Shown piece by piece: positions 1 to 10,641 of a stretch of 64,000 nt of DNA. A model generated the notes under the pieces. The model was not told where the DNA came from. It saw only the letters and a list, made by a program, of their open reading frames with translations, and searched no databases. Source of the stretch: Isoetes taiwanensis (Eukaryota > Streptophyta > Lycopodiopsida > Isoetales > Isoetaceae); NCBI GenBank assembly GCA_021234155.1, contig JAJEKV010000013.1, positions 16,099,877 to 16,163,876 of the forward strand, written 5' to 3'. The translations under genes were made by a program, and so were the position numbers. Numbering within the stretch: the first letter of the stretch is position 1; each line of letters starts with the position of its first letter.

Positions 1-77
1 TATGCTATGCTGCCATTTTTGCTTGTATTTTCTTTCAGTTGTAGGATCTAGATATTTAACACTTGGATTTCTTGCAG

Positions 78-243
78 GCCTCTGAATTCTGGTTGCGTTC
101 AGGGTAAGCGTGACTATGCTGTTGACATGTGTCAGGACTGTGCGGTTTCAAAGGAGGAAGAATACCCATGGTTTATACCTTGTTGTCTTCACCCCAGAGA
201 ATTTCTCAGAGCTGAGTTTTGCAAGTTGAATGAAGGATTTTAA
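78..243 (+). CDS. Candidate terminal exon of an unrecognised gene
   Basis: A pyrimidine-rich acceptor ending in cttgcag at 71-77 is followed by an open frame of about 54 codons that closes with TAA at 241-243. The predicted peptide is cysteine-containing (CQDC near its middle, IPCCLHP further on). I do not recognise the family and cannot see upstream exons, which would lie before the window start. It could equally be a chance open stretch, so the call is weak. Confidence 0.2.
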
Positions 244-272
244 CGTTCTGATTTTGAAGCATAAGATAAGAT

Positions 273-660
273 TTGTTGAATTACATGCAGACATGGAGAG
301 CTAGCATAGTGGAATGCATTGCCATGGCAGTCTTTGTGTTTGGCAGCATCACAAGCATATTTGTGGGCATAGAGCAGTGCACAGGCTCACCCCTAGCAGC
401 AATAAGCATCCTGCATTTTTTCATGATTGCATTCTTGATCATGGCAGCAGGTCCAGCAGGAGGAGGCCATCTTAATCCTTGCATCACAACATTGATAATG
501 TTGGCTGGCCGCGCGACTCCGGCCCAGGTCATCCTCCTCATAATAGGCCAATTCATAGGCTCGGTTCTGGGATCTCTATCCATCAAAGCCATAGCTCCAG
601 ATCTAGCTCATAAACATCTTCTTGGGGGTTGCATAATCAACACCCCTCTCTGCAGTAGAT
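273..660 (+). CDS. Partial XIP-like aquaporin (MIP family), N-terminal half only
   Basis: The frame encodes the first three or so membrane spans of a major intrinsic protein. A hydrophobic TM1 is followed by TM2 and then a half-helix carrying GGHLNPCITT, where the first NPA motif reads NPC. An LGGC motif follows in the expected loop C. NPV/NPI/NPC-type first motifs and the loop-C LGGC are features of X-intrinsic proteins (XIPs), plant channels for water and small uncharged solutes. A possible acceptor (acatgcag, ending at 288) suggests that coding starts at the TWRAS residues and that the upstream ATG at 273 is not the true start. A GT-containing stretch near 655 may be a donor. The second half, with the expected NPARC motif, was not found in the following 2 kb. 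The gene is either truncated or split by a long intron, and may be a pseudogene. Confidence 0.6.
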
Positions 661-821
661 GCCCCATTTCAATTCCGACCTCTCTGGCCAAGGATTTGGG
701 TTTCATAATAGCTAGGCTCCTTTCTACTTTTCTCACATTTCAATTTCTACATCCTTTCACTATTTGCCCCATTTATTGCACCTATAGTAGTACCAATGGT
801 TTGAGGAATGCTAGTATTTAA

Positions 822-2383
822 GGTTCATTTTTTTACTTAAAAGCAGCTACTAGTCTTGTCAACGATGCAACTAGTTTTTAAGTGTTTGTGGTCTTTAGTG
901 TACGTTAATAAATCTTTTCTTCGGTTCCTACCTAGTCTCATCATGATTAGAGTATTAGGTAATGTCTATATGTACACCCCTACACTATCCTTAAGGCCCC
1001 GAAGGGGCCAAAAAAAATTTTAGTTAACACAAACCATTAACACACAACTAACATTATTAACACAAACCATTGCATTTGACACATTTAAATTAAAATCCCC
1101 CTTAAACCCCCTTTGGTTTGGGTGCATATTCACACGGGGGGTTACGTAGGGCAGCGAGAGCCTCAAAAAATTTACAATGCATGTACAAAATTAACACCAT
1201 TAAGTACATTCTCTCAAACCTTATAGTATTTTGCAAACTTTAATATACAGTATACAAAAACTTGTATATGCATACCCCACAAACGAGGATCGCTATGTAC
1301 GGTCCAGATCTTGGAATAAAGGGCATACCTTACTCTTAATGGCTATTATTTTTGTAGTTTGGTACATTACCAAGTCTATAGCACATTCAAGTGCCTTCAC
1401 ATATAGCACACACACTGAGGATAAACACAATCTATGCTTATTCAGACAGTGAAACATGACTATTATCATTTCTTCGCGAATAGGTGAAGCTCCTTTTTGC
1501 CACGTTTATATGTCGTATTCATTTTTGTCATTGTTGGTTTGGGCTTGGATAGATGCAGATAAATTTTTTTGTACTTCATAGGAAAGAACACCATAATGTT
1601 TTCAGCTTCAAATAGCTATGTTTCAGCTTCAAATAGCTCTCTTTCCAGTTTAGCTGCTACTTTGCAAAACTGTACACTTCTTATATTTATGTTACAATTC
1701 TATGAGCGTTATGTGTTGCAGAGTAATTGTTGTTCTAGGCATTGGTGTTCAAGATAAAATTCCATGCAGGAAGGGGGGAACCAAATATTCCATGCATGAA
1801 TGCAGAAAGCACAAAAGTTCAGACCAACAATCTTAATCTAATATACCTTTGGTCATGCTGTCTCAAGATCTTAGATCTGCAAAGGATGGGGAAGAATATT
1901 GCGCCAAGCTTTTCGCCTTATTCTGGTCTATATAGATTGAGATTTAGAGCATTAAATATGTTTCCACTTCAGGACTGGTCTGAAATGATGCGGCACTCAT
2001 AAGATTAGAAGCTCATTGTTGCAGTAAGTCAAGTATATGTTCTACTACAAAATAGTGGAAGCAAAATGTCATCAAGGGCTTCAACGTTGATTTCTCTCAG
2101 GTATTCACGACGTCCTTAAGGAATTTGATAGTTCTCATTTTATGCAGGGTTGCATCAGTGGCTGAGGGCTCACCTCTATGTAGGCATGCGCAGGCACCTT
2201 GCAGCGAAGGTGAGCAAGAAATCCTCCTTTTTATTTGTTAGAAATGTGTTTACCATGCTTCTATGATCATGACGGCAATTGGCATTTCAAATAAGGTAAC
2301 TACATAACATTGATGTTTTTTACTGTATATGTCTTATATGCGCATTAAGTTTCAGCTTCTTATGTAGATCAAAGAAAAAGCAT
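822..2383. other. Non-coding stretch, nothing recognised
   Basis: Only short non-homologous ORFs are seen. A 6-bp GC stem (aaggccccgaaggggcc, 991-1007) followed by an A-rich run is the only structured spot. No second half of the aquaporin was found here. Confidence 0.4.
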
Positions 2384-2391
2384 TATACAAT

Positions 2392-2618
2392 CCGGGGGAT
2401 TCACCTTTATCACGTGAGCATATGCCACCTGCGTGCTTGAGATGAGAAGAAACACGCCTATATACGTACGCAAAAGTGTTGGAAAAACACCCCGTCCGTG
2501 GAGAAAATACACTAGAATGTCAGTATAAACCCCTAGTATACGTACGAAAACATCGAAAAAAAACCCCCTTCCACACACTCACTAGATTTATACAGGCCTT
2601 CTGTATGAATCCCCCGGG
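2392..2618. mobile_element. hAT-type MITE, 227 bp, with 8-bp target duplication
   Basis: The left end reads CCGGGGGATTCA and the right end is its inverted complement, with one extra C at the tip. The element is flanked by a perfect 8-bp direct repeat, TATACAAT, at 2384-2391 and 2619-2626. Short terminal inverted repeats with an 8-bp target-site duplication are the signature of the hAT superfamily. The interior has no coding capacity. It holds two loosely similar stretches around ATACGTACG, about 75 bp apart. The intact duplication suggests a fairly recent insertion. Confidence 0.7.
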
Positions 2619-3052
2619 TATACAATACATGATGGAATAAGTTTAAAATGAGGAGCTCATATTTGCTACATTTGTTGCTCAATTTTTTTGCCCACTGCAG
2701 CATTTGCTGACGCCTGTCAATGAGGTAATATTTTGTACCTTTTTTATTTTATGACATGCTATGCTGTTAAATAACCATATGAAGTCACACCATTGTTTGA
2801 CTATGCATTGGATCTGCGATCTTCCATAAAACCCTAAATCATTGCACAAACTAATTCCCTCAACACTATGCACCCATATATCATCTACCCATTCTATTTC
2901 ACCCTACACATTCATTATTCATATTCATACCACGTATTGCGGCTAATGTTCGACCTCTATAGACCCTTCACACTGTGGACACGATCACATTTACAACTTT
3001 ATCCACATAGAAACCCCATTATGTCTACCCATTCCATACGTCTACGATTAAT

Positions 3053-3081
3053 GCCCGGCATCGCCGGGCACACATTTCTAG
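3053..3081 (+). mobile_element. Helitron 3' terminus
   Basis: A perfect 7-bp stem with a 3-nt loop (GCCCGGC-ATC-GCCGGGC, 3053-3069) lies 8 nt before CTAG, and the next base is T. A GC-rich hairpin just upstream of CTRR, with a host T after it, is the canonical 3' end of plant Helitrons. The element would extend leftward; I could not fix its 5' TC end. The hairpin stem is identical to that of the opposite-strand end near 11.4 kb, so both probably belong to one family. Confidence 0.65.
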
Positions 3082-3082
3082 T

Positions 3083-3340
3083 ATTTAAGGTTGATGCAGG
3101 TTCGTCAAATTATTATAATGCTGAGGACATCATTATGCTAAGGAGGGGAGAATGTGATGTTCCCCTAAAATATACGGTATAAATATGTATATTTTAAACC
3201 ATGTCACCATACTAACCTACCTTAGTAGGCCTGTATACATTAGTGAGGGAAAAGGGGGCATGGCTAAGTCATTATATATAACTTAACCAATCTTAGGTAT
3301 GGAATCATTCCCACATGGCTCTGTCCTCTTGGCGAACTAT
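3083..3340 (+). mobile_element. LTR-retrotransposon 3' remnant (possible polypurine tract and LTR start)
   Basis: A short open frame containing DAGSSNYYNAED and LRRGECDV is followed by a purine tract (AAGGAGGGGAGAA, ending at 3151) and then TGTGATGTTCCCC. This is the usual order at the pol end, polypurine tract and 3' LTR of LTR retrotransposons, probably Gypsy. The right border of the LTR and its partner are not visible. The Helitron end directly abuts this remnant. Confidence 0.35.
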
Positions 3341-3419
3341 ACGGTTGCACCCCATTCTTGCACTGCGACTCGCATGAAACCAACAACATCCCGATAGATA
3401 GGCTTTTCATTCATCTCAG

Positions 3420-3700
3420 CAGTTTTTTCTAAAATGGTATAGGGTGGGTAGCTGCACATCGCAGGCTACCCAAAAAATGAAAAATATAGGGAATATCCAG
3501 TTATAACACCTGGACCCCAAATAAAATTGTGTGCTACAGATGTTGGCTAGTGTACTTGCCGAGAGCTTATCGTCGGGATTAAAAAACCCCGCCCTTTCGG
3601 GTTTTCGAGGAAAAAACCCTAGCGATAAAATCTCGGCAAGGGGCTTGGACAACGCAGGGCTGCTAAACGTTCCCACAAAAAAAACCCATGCTCCACAGAG
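3420..3700 (-). mobile_element. LINE 3'-region remnant
   Basis: The stretch around 3575-3620 carries, on the minus strand, the GGTTTTTTCC / TCGAAAACC / GGCGGG / TTTTTTAATC module seen in the LINE 3' regions at 28.5 kb and 35.7 kb. The coding part is too decayed to read. The copy lies between two pieces of the hairpin repeat family (3352-3402 and 3907 onward), as if inserted there. Confidence 0.45.
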
Positions 3701-3766
3701 AATATAGAAGCCGCGCATCACCCCTGGACCTGCACATCACCAATAGAAAAACCAATAGAGAAAAAA

Positions 3767-3866
3767 CCTCGAAAAGCGAGGGGCTGGTCACGCGTGCCAC
3801 GCGACAAAAAACAATATTTACACCTCGAAAAAGCGAGGGGCTGGTCACGCGTGCCACGCGACAATT
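3767..3866. repeat. 56-bp tandem duplication containing a small hairpin
   Basis: Two nearly identical units start at 3767 and 3823. Each opens with CCTCGAAAAGCGAGG, a self-complementary stretch, followed by a shared CACGCGTGCCACGCGACA block. Confidence 0.75.
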
Positions 3867-4475
3867 ATAACAAATATGAACATATAAATAACAATTTTAA
3901 GGGGGGGAAGGGTGGGAGCCATGGATACTGCTGAGAGATGAGAAAGCGCCGATGAAACGTCGATGAAGAACTCTGCAATAAGTAGCGATCCCCAACCTGA
4001 TGAACGGCCTAAAAATGCATGCGACAATGCATGCATGCTCGTCTGGTGCAAGAATGTCGATTCGTTGCACGAATCGATGACATTCTTGCACTGCGACTCG
4101 CATGAAACCAACAACATCCCGATACCAGAGAACTTCAAATACTAGATCCGAGGAGAAAGGTTGAAGATTGTCTTATGCTGGACAAAAGGGCAAAGATAGA
4201 AGAGGTTAGAAAGGATATGAATAGCCAAGAAAGAGTAGCTCATGCAAGAAGAAGCCCCTCCTCCGCATGAGATCAAAGAATAGAAGCCATGGATACTGCT
4301 GAGAGATGAGAAAGCGTCGATGAAACGTCGATGAAGAACTCTGCAATAAGTAGCGATCCCCAACCTGATGGACGGCCTAAAAATGCATGCGATGCATGCA
4401 TGCGACGCATGCAATGCATGCATGCTCGTCTGGTGCAAGAATGTCGATTCGCTGCGCGAATCGATGACATTGGAG

Positions 4476-7400
4476 CCACATGGCATGACATAGCAACCCT
4501 AACCTACTAATGGCCTAGGCCATTTTCTGGCTCCAGTAGTCCTTGAACCTTGTTCGCGCTCGAAACTCCGTTTCGAGAATCATCTGCTACAGCACAGCAT
4601 AGTGCCATAGCCCTAGGAGCATGCGCGCATCAAAAGGAGTGGGAGGTACCCCGAACCACTTGCAGAGCGATGGAGACACCAGGAGCAGGCGGAAGTTCCT
4701 CCACGGCAGGTATTTGGAGTAGAAACCTTGATAGATCATCTGATTCCAAATGAGTTAGCATTTTGTTTATTTTTATTTTATTTTTTTGAGAGAGAGAGAA
4801 ATTTTTATATTATATAATAATAACAGGTACAATGCTTCATACTCATGGAGGATTACTACAGGAGTAACCTCAACATCTTCGTCCTCTACAAGCAGAAGCT
4901 TATTAGTTACAGAAACTTATTAGATGCTTATAAGAAGCACACTAACAAAACTGTGTAAGATGTTCTTGAAGCTCCTGTATTTCTCCTACTTAGTAACCAG
5001 ATAATGTGCATAATACAATGGCAAGCCCTGCAGGCTCCCGAAAGAAGAAACTGAAGTAGCAAAATTATAAGGATCTTCCAAACTAATGATAACTGAGAAG
5101 CCTTTGCAGGTACAAAGCTAGCTTCATCTTTATATGATAGCTTCAAACTGTAATGATGCTCAAGCATAGAGCAAGCACTCGCTCAAACGTTTCAGTATTT
5201 GAGCATCCCCAATTAAGCATATCAGTACTTAAATTGGTTATAAAATTCTTGGCATAGCAGTACCAAGAAATGAGTGCTTGAATCCCCAATTAAGCATATC
5301 AGTACTTAAAATTAAGCATTTTGTATCTAGTAGAGCCATTCTCGAACCTTCAGTTCGGCTCATGAACCCTAATCAATGAACCCTACCTGTAAGTCAGATG
5401 CATGTGATTAGGATTAGATATTATTCTTATTATTTATCATATTATTTGAATATATGATGATTGGGTGATCATGTTTGCACATCTTGTATTGGGAAGGGGA
5501 GTAGAGACCTAGTAGCCTTGTGTAGATGATGCTTCTAGTATAGACCCTTTAATTCCTATTACATGCGGCATGCGCATAGAGCCTACCACGTTATGGAGGT
5601 TATGGAGTAACTGAGCACTATATAGAGTCAGTGGCAAGATAGAGGGAGGTCCCTTCTAAGCACGGCTATTGGGGACTCATAGCAGACTAGGCTTACAACC
5701 GGCCACCTCGAGAGGGCTGGGTATGGGTCAGACACTTCCTGGGTCAATGGTGTCGGCCTGACTCTCAAGAGTTGCAGTTGTTGGCCTGACTCTTCTTTTG
5801 GGGAGTTCAGTCGAGAAAGCACGCGGCTCTCCACGAGCCTCTAGCCGCCTATGAAGCCACTGCACTCTAGGAAGGGGAGATGCAACCCTTCCTACCTCAA
5901 CGGACATGGGAGATGCAATCTGGAGTAGTCTCATTGGGTGGTACCAAGAGATTGCATATCTGGCAGGTACAGTCACGGCATAGCCTGACTTAGCCCATCT
6001 GCATAGTATGCACATGAGGGGCAGATGGAGTGGTCAACCCTAGCTATTATCTATATGCGCTCTCAAGTCATCGCCATAACTCCATCTGCTCTATCTTGAG
6101 ACATTGGTCGTCAATCTACTCTCCCCACAAGTCGGAGCTTGGGTAAGAGCTCATTGATGAATGATATATTGATGTATATAGACAATCTATGGATGGATGG
6201 TACTACCCTTTGTGGTAGTTGATTGTATTGTTATTTGCTAGTGCTGACGCTTATATATGCTTACGTTGTTATAGAAGCCCATAGGAGAAGGGCGCGCAAG
6301 ACATCTTCGTGCGCCCTGGCCATTCCAGGAGCGGGATAGACAGACAGCCCATGCAACAGATGTTGCTGGATGTGGCATTTCTCGCGAGATATATGATGGG
6401 GTGTCGTATATTTGGTGGGGAGCGTCACACTGGAGAATGGCAGATGAATTTTATGGTACATGTTTAAGAGAAAGGTGTCTGATGTAGGTGAAGGAAACCG
6501 GAAGATTCTAAGGGAGATACATGAAAATGTTTTTGGACTCTCTAGGCTGGAGGGTCCAAATGACAGATGGTTTTATTTGGGTTCTCCGAATTATAGCGTG
6601 GCTAAAATATATCGCGCCCGATGTGGGGTATCTCCTCTAAAAGCATAGTTCAGATTAGGGATTGCAGGACCCGAGTTGCTCTTCAATTCCTTGCCAACTC
6701 TTTGAAGTGTATCTGCTCTAGAAGAATCCATTTTTTGCGATAGACAACTCTTCAAGGAGGACTTTCTTCTAAAGAAAAGCTCTTCCAATATCAACAGATG
6801 ATTTGTGCCCTGTAGGATGTCAAATTATTGAATCCATTCTGTAGGTCTTTTTTGCCCAAAGATCTTTGAATTTTAATTTTGGACTATTCCTATCATAGAA
6901 CTCGACACGAACACTAGCTTAACTGGCTCAATATCATTATCTCATTTGATAATTGTTCGATTACAACATCATTGTTGTCTATTGTCCACTAGATGGTTTA
7001 GAAGCATTGATGTGACGTCGCCTATGGAGGGGCAGGGAATTTCTATCGACAAATTAAAGAGCTTCTTCGATATGGAAGTAGCCTTTATGGCTCTAGGCCA
7101 TAATTGGAAGATGAGGATGAATTATAATATGGAACTTGATAAAATAGGACGACTGAGTTGTAAGTTGCAATCTTTTATAATTATTTCATATGCAACTGAG
7201 TTGACAAGGAAGACAAATCTCTACATATAAGGTAACATTCATTTTTGTGCAAAAAGAAGAAAGTTATCCGAAGTTGCATATGCATTGTGGAAGTGTATGG
7301 CCCTAATCTATAGTACTCACTCTTGTGGTGAAGGGGCATCTATTGAAATAGTATCTATATTGGTGGTGAAGAAGAGTAGGTTGTCTTTTGCAATAATATC

Positions 7401-7720
7401 TATATTGGTGGCAAAGAAGAGCAGGTTGTTCCACTAGTACAACTTTGTATTAAGTTATGGGGTCCTCCTCTTCAAGTATATCCTTTCTATTTGTCCAAAC
7501 GAGGGGACCTCCTGTACACTTATATTGATAAATCACGACCCTTCAAAAGAAAAGGAAATTTCTTTTTTTTGTTATGAACATTTATAAACAAGGGGTGTTT
7601 GGAATGGCATATCCAATATACATGTAGATGAATACTGATATCCAATATACATACATGTGAATCTTGGCCAAAACTGACATTATTGTGACTTAAACACAAT
7701 AGTCAATAAAGAAAAATATT
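4476..7720. other. Long stretch without a recognisable gene
   Basis: Only short, unconserved ORFs are present. Minor direct repeats occur: an ATTAAGCATATCAGTACTTA pair around 5210 and 5290, and a ~55-bp duplication around CTATATTGGTGG at 7340-7440. The ORF at 6946-7230 and the minus ORF at 5728-6015 were examined and not recognised. Confidence 0.4.
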
Positions 7721-7839
7721 CAGGGCATTTGCCACAATAAATTTCTCGTATTGTTTTCACATAATACACATATTAGAACCTAGTCATTATCTCTATCTCT
7801 ATCATATAATTGTAATAAGGGAGGTAAGGGGCTAGGTTA

Positions 7840-8100
7840 ATTGCATCTAGGAATTTCTAGAATTTCAATTATTTGAGACACGTGGCGGCATATGAATTCA
7901 AGCAGATGGAAAATAAGTCGATTGCTCTAGGTTTTCTAGAAGCTCCAATTGTGGAAACTTCTGGATGTTGAACTAGGTTCTAGGTTGTTCCAGTATTCCA
8001 GGTTCCAGTTTTAGAAGCTTTTCCAACATTATAAAAAGAGGCGAACATCGTGTCGAGCGGTTTGCCTTGCGATGCCGCAGCATTGCGTTATTGTAGGTTG
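7840..8100 (+). promoter_or_regulatory. Promoter-like segment with clustered heat-shock-element-like sites and a TATA box, possibly a solo or partial LTR
   Basis: Within about 180 bp there are TTCTAGAA (7855-7862), TTCTAGAAGC (7934-7943), GAAACTTC (7954-7961), three TTCCA units in a row (7988-8007), and GAAGCTTTTCC (8014-8024). A TATAAAA box follows at 8030-8036. Alternating GAA/TTC modules with 2-nt spacing are heat-shock factor binding sites. Some plant Copia LTRs carry such clusters, so this may be a retrotransposon LTR. No LTR borders or partner copy are visible in the window. Confidence 0.4.
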
Positions 8101-8259
8101 AACGAAGATCAGTGATTGCTACTACAGATCGTTAAGTGTCGTTGGTAGTAATATGAGAGAGAAGCTTTATAGAGGACCAACTTGGGACGTGAGACTCTTG
8201 GCAAACGGTAAGATTCCAAACATCAGAGACGCTGGAGCTTCCTACAAACAATATTGAAT

Positions 8260-8407
8260 ATAGATAGAATAGAATAGACTTTTTATCGTCCACGGAGACC
8301 AATTGGCCTATGGGACCCAAACAAATGCAACAGCAAATTTCTTTATGCGGGTTAAAAACCTTCTTTATCGTCCACGGAGACCAATTGGCCTATGGGACCC
8401 AAACAGG
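8260..8407 (-). mobile_element. Two truncated LINE 3' ends in tandem
   Basis: Two copies of the segment ATCGTCCACGGAGACCAATT...GGGACCCAAACA lie at about 8286-8332 and 8366-8405. The first is preceded by a short GAATA/GAATAG tail (8260-8279). On the minus strand this equals the LINE 3' end consensus GGTCCCATAGGCCAATCGG...CTCCGTGG followed by a (TTCTA)n tail, as at 35.8 kb and 28.4 kb. Confidence 0.6.
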
Positions 8408-8409
8408 GG

Positions 8410-9525
8410 GTGCAGCAAGAGTGTCAATCCTTTCAAACGTGAATTCTATTGCCGTTGCATTGAAGAGAAGTGGTGATGGAAGATTCCTTTCAAAAGGTAA
8501 ACATGTTCACCATCGCATCGTTGAAATTGAATTTGAAAATGATAGGTTGTTAGGAAATCTCTTGTGCAAATGTATGGTAAATGTAAGACTGTAGATAATG
8601 CTAGGGCAGTATTCCATAGCATAAATAGGAAATAGTGTAACTTGGAACCTTAGTGTTTCGAACCAATAGGTTGAAGAGGCTATGGAATTGTTTTTAATTA
8701 TGCCTGGAAAATGTTAAATGTGGGATTCTTATGAGCACTTCCTGTACACATTTTTTCCAGAAATGAAACAACATAACCTCTACCATATGTACTCTATCCT
8801 AGAGGCTGCTCAAGATTTATCCTAGGTGCCTATGATGGTGGGCATGCCTCGCACAAGCTCCAAAAAAACTACATAATGTGCAGGCATATATATAATAATC
8901 TGCCTCCCTTTTAATAAATAATCTTTATTAGAATTATGAATAATTTTTAGAATTATGTAATAGATTAAATGGTTGTACATGGTTGCCTTTGGCGATTGCT
9001 AGTTAAGATAAGCTCATGTAGAAGCAAGTTGATAGGATCAAACATATATTCTTCTAAGATATACTCTCCAATTTTCTTAGAATTCATTTCTACTCAATTA
9101 AATAAATTTAAGAATTCGTTTCTACTCAATTGGAGAGATATAAAAAATTTAAATGAACTCCTTAGCCCACGAGTCCATTGCGGCAGTGACAACCACCACA
9201 AATAAAGTACTTGTAATATGATAAAATGTTTACAATAATTAATTATCTAAACCAAAATTTCCCCAAGTTTCTAGTTCAATGGATAAGCATTTGCAAATAC
9301 ATACCAGGTATGAATCATTTATCTCCTCTATTTTCCGTCTAATCATTTAAAAGTTTGCCAGTCTTATTACCTCGTGAAAAAAATAGAACCACACCAAATG
9401 CACAATGAAAACTTTGCCAAAGGCTTTATTCATTTTGGTGGAACTATTGGTTAACAAACAGCTCAAGGAAGATACACTAAAAGGGCATATACATCAGCAA
9501 TTCAAAAGAATCATTTTAAAGTGTA
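8410..9525. other. Spacer downstream of the universal stress protein gene, nothing recognised
   Basis: AT-rich sequence with a small AATTC/TTCTACTCAATT repetition near 9070-9140. No conserved reading frame was found. The part just before 9530 should hold the 3' UTR of the minus-strand gene. Confidence 0.35.
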
Positions 9526-9529
9526 ACCT

Positions 9530-10412
9530 TTACTTTTGTCCTGGCTTGACTATCAAAACAGGACAGTCAGCATTATGGGCACAATAGTCACTAACACTAC
9601 CCAATAATGCCCTGCAGAAAAAGGAGGCAATATTTTAAAATCAATGGTAGGAACACAATGCCAATAAAAACTAACTGATGATGCAGTGCCAATAAAAACT
9701 AAGCTTGATTTATGGCTTCATCAATGAATTTAACGATAAAATTCTTTGTTGATTCAACAACTTGCTAAATGCATCAGTAGACATTCATACCTCTGAAGTC
9801 GACCGTAACCATGGCTGCCTACAACCAGCAGAGTTGCATGAAATCTCTTCACAGCATTACAGATTTCTTCCCGGGCATCTCCCATGGCAATAAATGTTAT
9901 TGCATTTGCCTGCACAGAATTGATCCAGTCATTGCCAATAATGTTATACAAAAGTTAGCATTTCTGTGCAAAAAGTGAGATAATTTAAGAAATCAATTCC
10001 AAGGAACATACCCCTGATTCTTCACAGAGCTTTTTGGCACTATCTAGAAGCAAAGCGCCAGATTGCTCCTGATAAGATTCCTCAGCTGCAATTTCATCTC
10101 GAGAATGAAACCCGACTGCATCAAGAGAAATGCTAAAACAAAGAATGCTAAAATGCAGCACAAAGAAGAGATCGGGGAAAAAAAAGATTACATACCAGGT
10201 TCCCCGGCTGCGCCGATTGCAGCTACAGGCCGAACATGAACTAAAACATATTTATCCGAAGCGCCCACGAGATGATGCTTGATAGCCCAACGTAAAGCTG
10301 CAGTACTTTCTTGGCTTCCGTCTATGGCTACCACTACAGTGCGCTGTTTGGCCGGAGTCGCCATAGCCGCTTCTTCACTAGAATATGCCCTGTGTCCAGA
10401 TGGCGCTTTCAT
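9530..10412 (-). CDS. Universal stress protein (UspA-like), complete four-exon gene
   Basis: The exons on the minus strand are 10412-10196, 10115-10012, 9909-9791 and 9611-9530. All junctions obey GT/AG, and the joined frame stays open to TAA at 9532-9530, giving 173 aa. Starting at the second in-frame Met (MATPAKQ) would give 157 aa, closer to the usual size of plant single-domain USPs. The fold starts with TVVVAIDGSQES and a basic WAIKHH helix. It ends with the nucleotide-binding signature G-2x-G-9x-G-S: GSHGYG at the end of exon 3, then LLGSVS in exon 4, followed by CPVLIVKPG. This signature places it in the ATP-binding USP group, soluble proteins linked to stress responses. No breaks are seen, and it is one of two intact-looking genes here. 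A 71-bp tandem duplication lies directly upstream of the start. Confidence 0.92.
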
Positions 10413-10413
10413 T

Positions 10414-10555
10414 TTCTACTTGTAAAATGGACGTCTCAGATTTCCCTATCTATTTGGACCGCCAAGATTCCCTCCTGATTTTTTTCTACTTGTAAAATGG
10501 ACGTCTCAGATTTTCTTATCAATTTGGACCGCCTAGATTCCCTCTTGATTTTGGC
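10414..10555. repeat. 71-bp tandem duplication upstream of the universal stress protein gene
   Basis: Two units starting with TCTACTTGTAAAATGGACG lie side by side (about 10414-10484 and 10485-10555) and differ at only a few positions. They begin within a few bases of the upstream ATG and would fall in the 5' UTR or core promoter. Confidence 0.75.
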
Positions 10556-10641
10556 CTTATCTGCCCCCACAAATCATCGAATGCTGGCCCATTATCCAAC
10601 CTTCATGTTAAGTATTCAATGTTAGAATATAGTTCCGTATG

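Larger units (their letters stand above)
3352..4475 (+). repeat. Hairpin repeat family, locus 1: partial unit plus two tandem units
   Basis: Two head-to-tail units begin near 3918 and 4287, about 370 bp apart. Each contains the ATGGATACTGCTGAGAGATG block, a GCATGC-rich stretch and an imperfect hairpin (4046-4091 and 4433-4471). A third, truncated piece at 3352-3402 retains only the right hairpin arm and its downstream flank. The hairpin has an outer stem, a small asymmetric bulge and a 6-bp inner stem (GATTCG with CGAATC) closed by a 5-nt loop. Related units occur at 30.7-31.4 kb. No coding capacity was seen. The family is not one I recognise. Confidence 0.7.

Noticed and set aside
3990-4480. 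Possible hammerhead ribozyme in the hairpin repeat (CTGATGA at about 4000)
   Set aside because: The following GAAA core and a matching stem II are missing, and the second unit reads CTGATGG.
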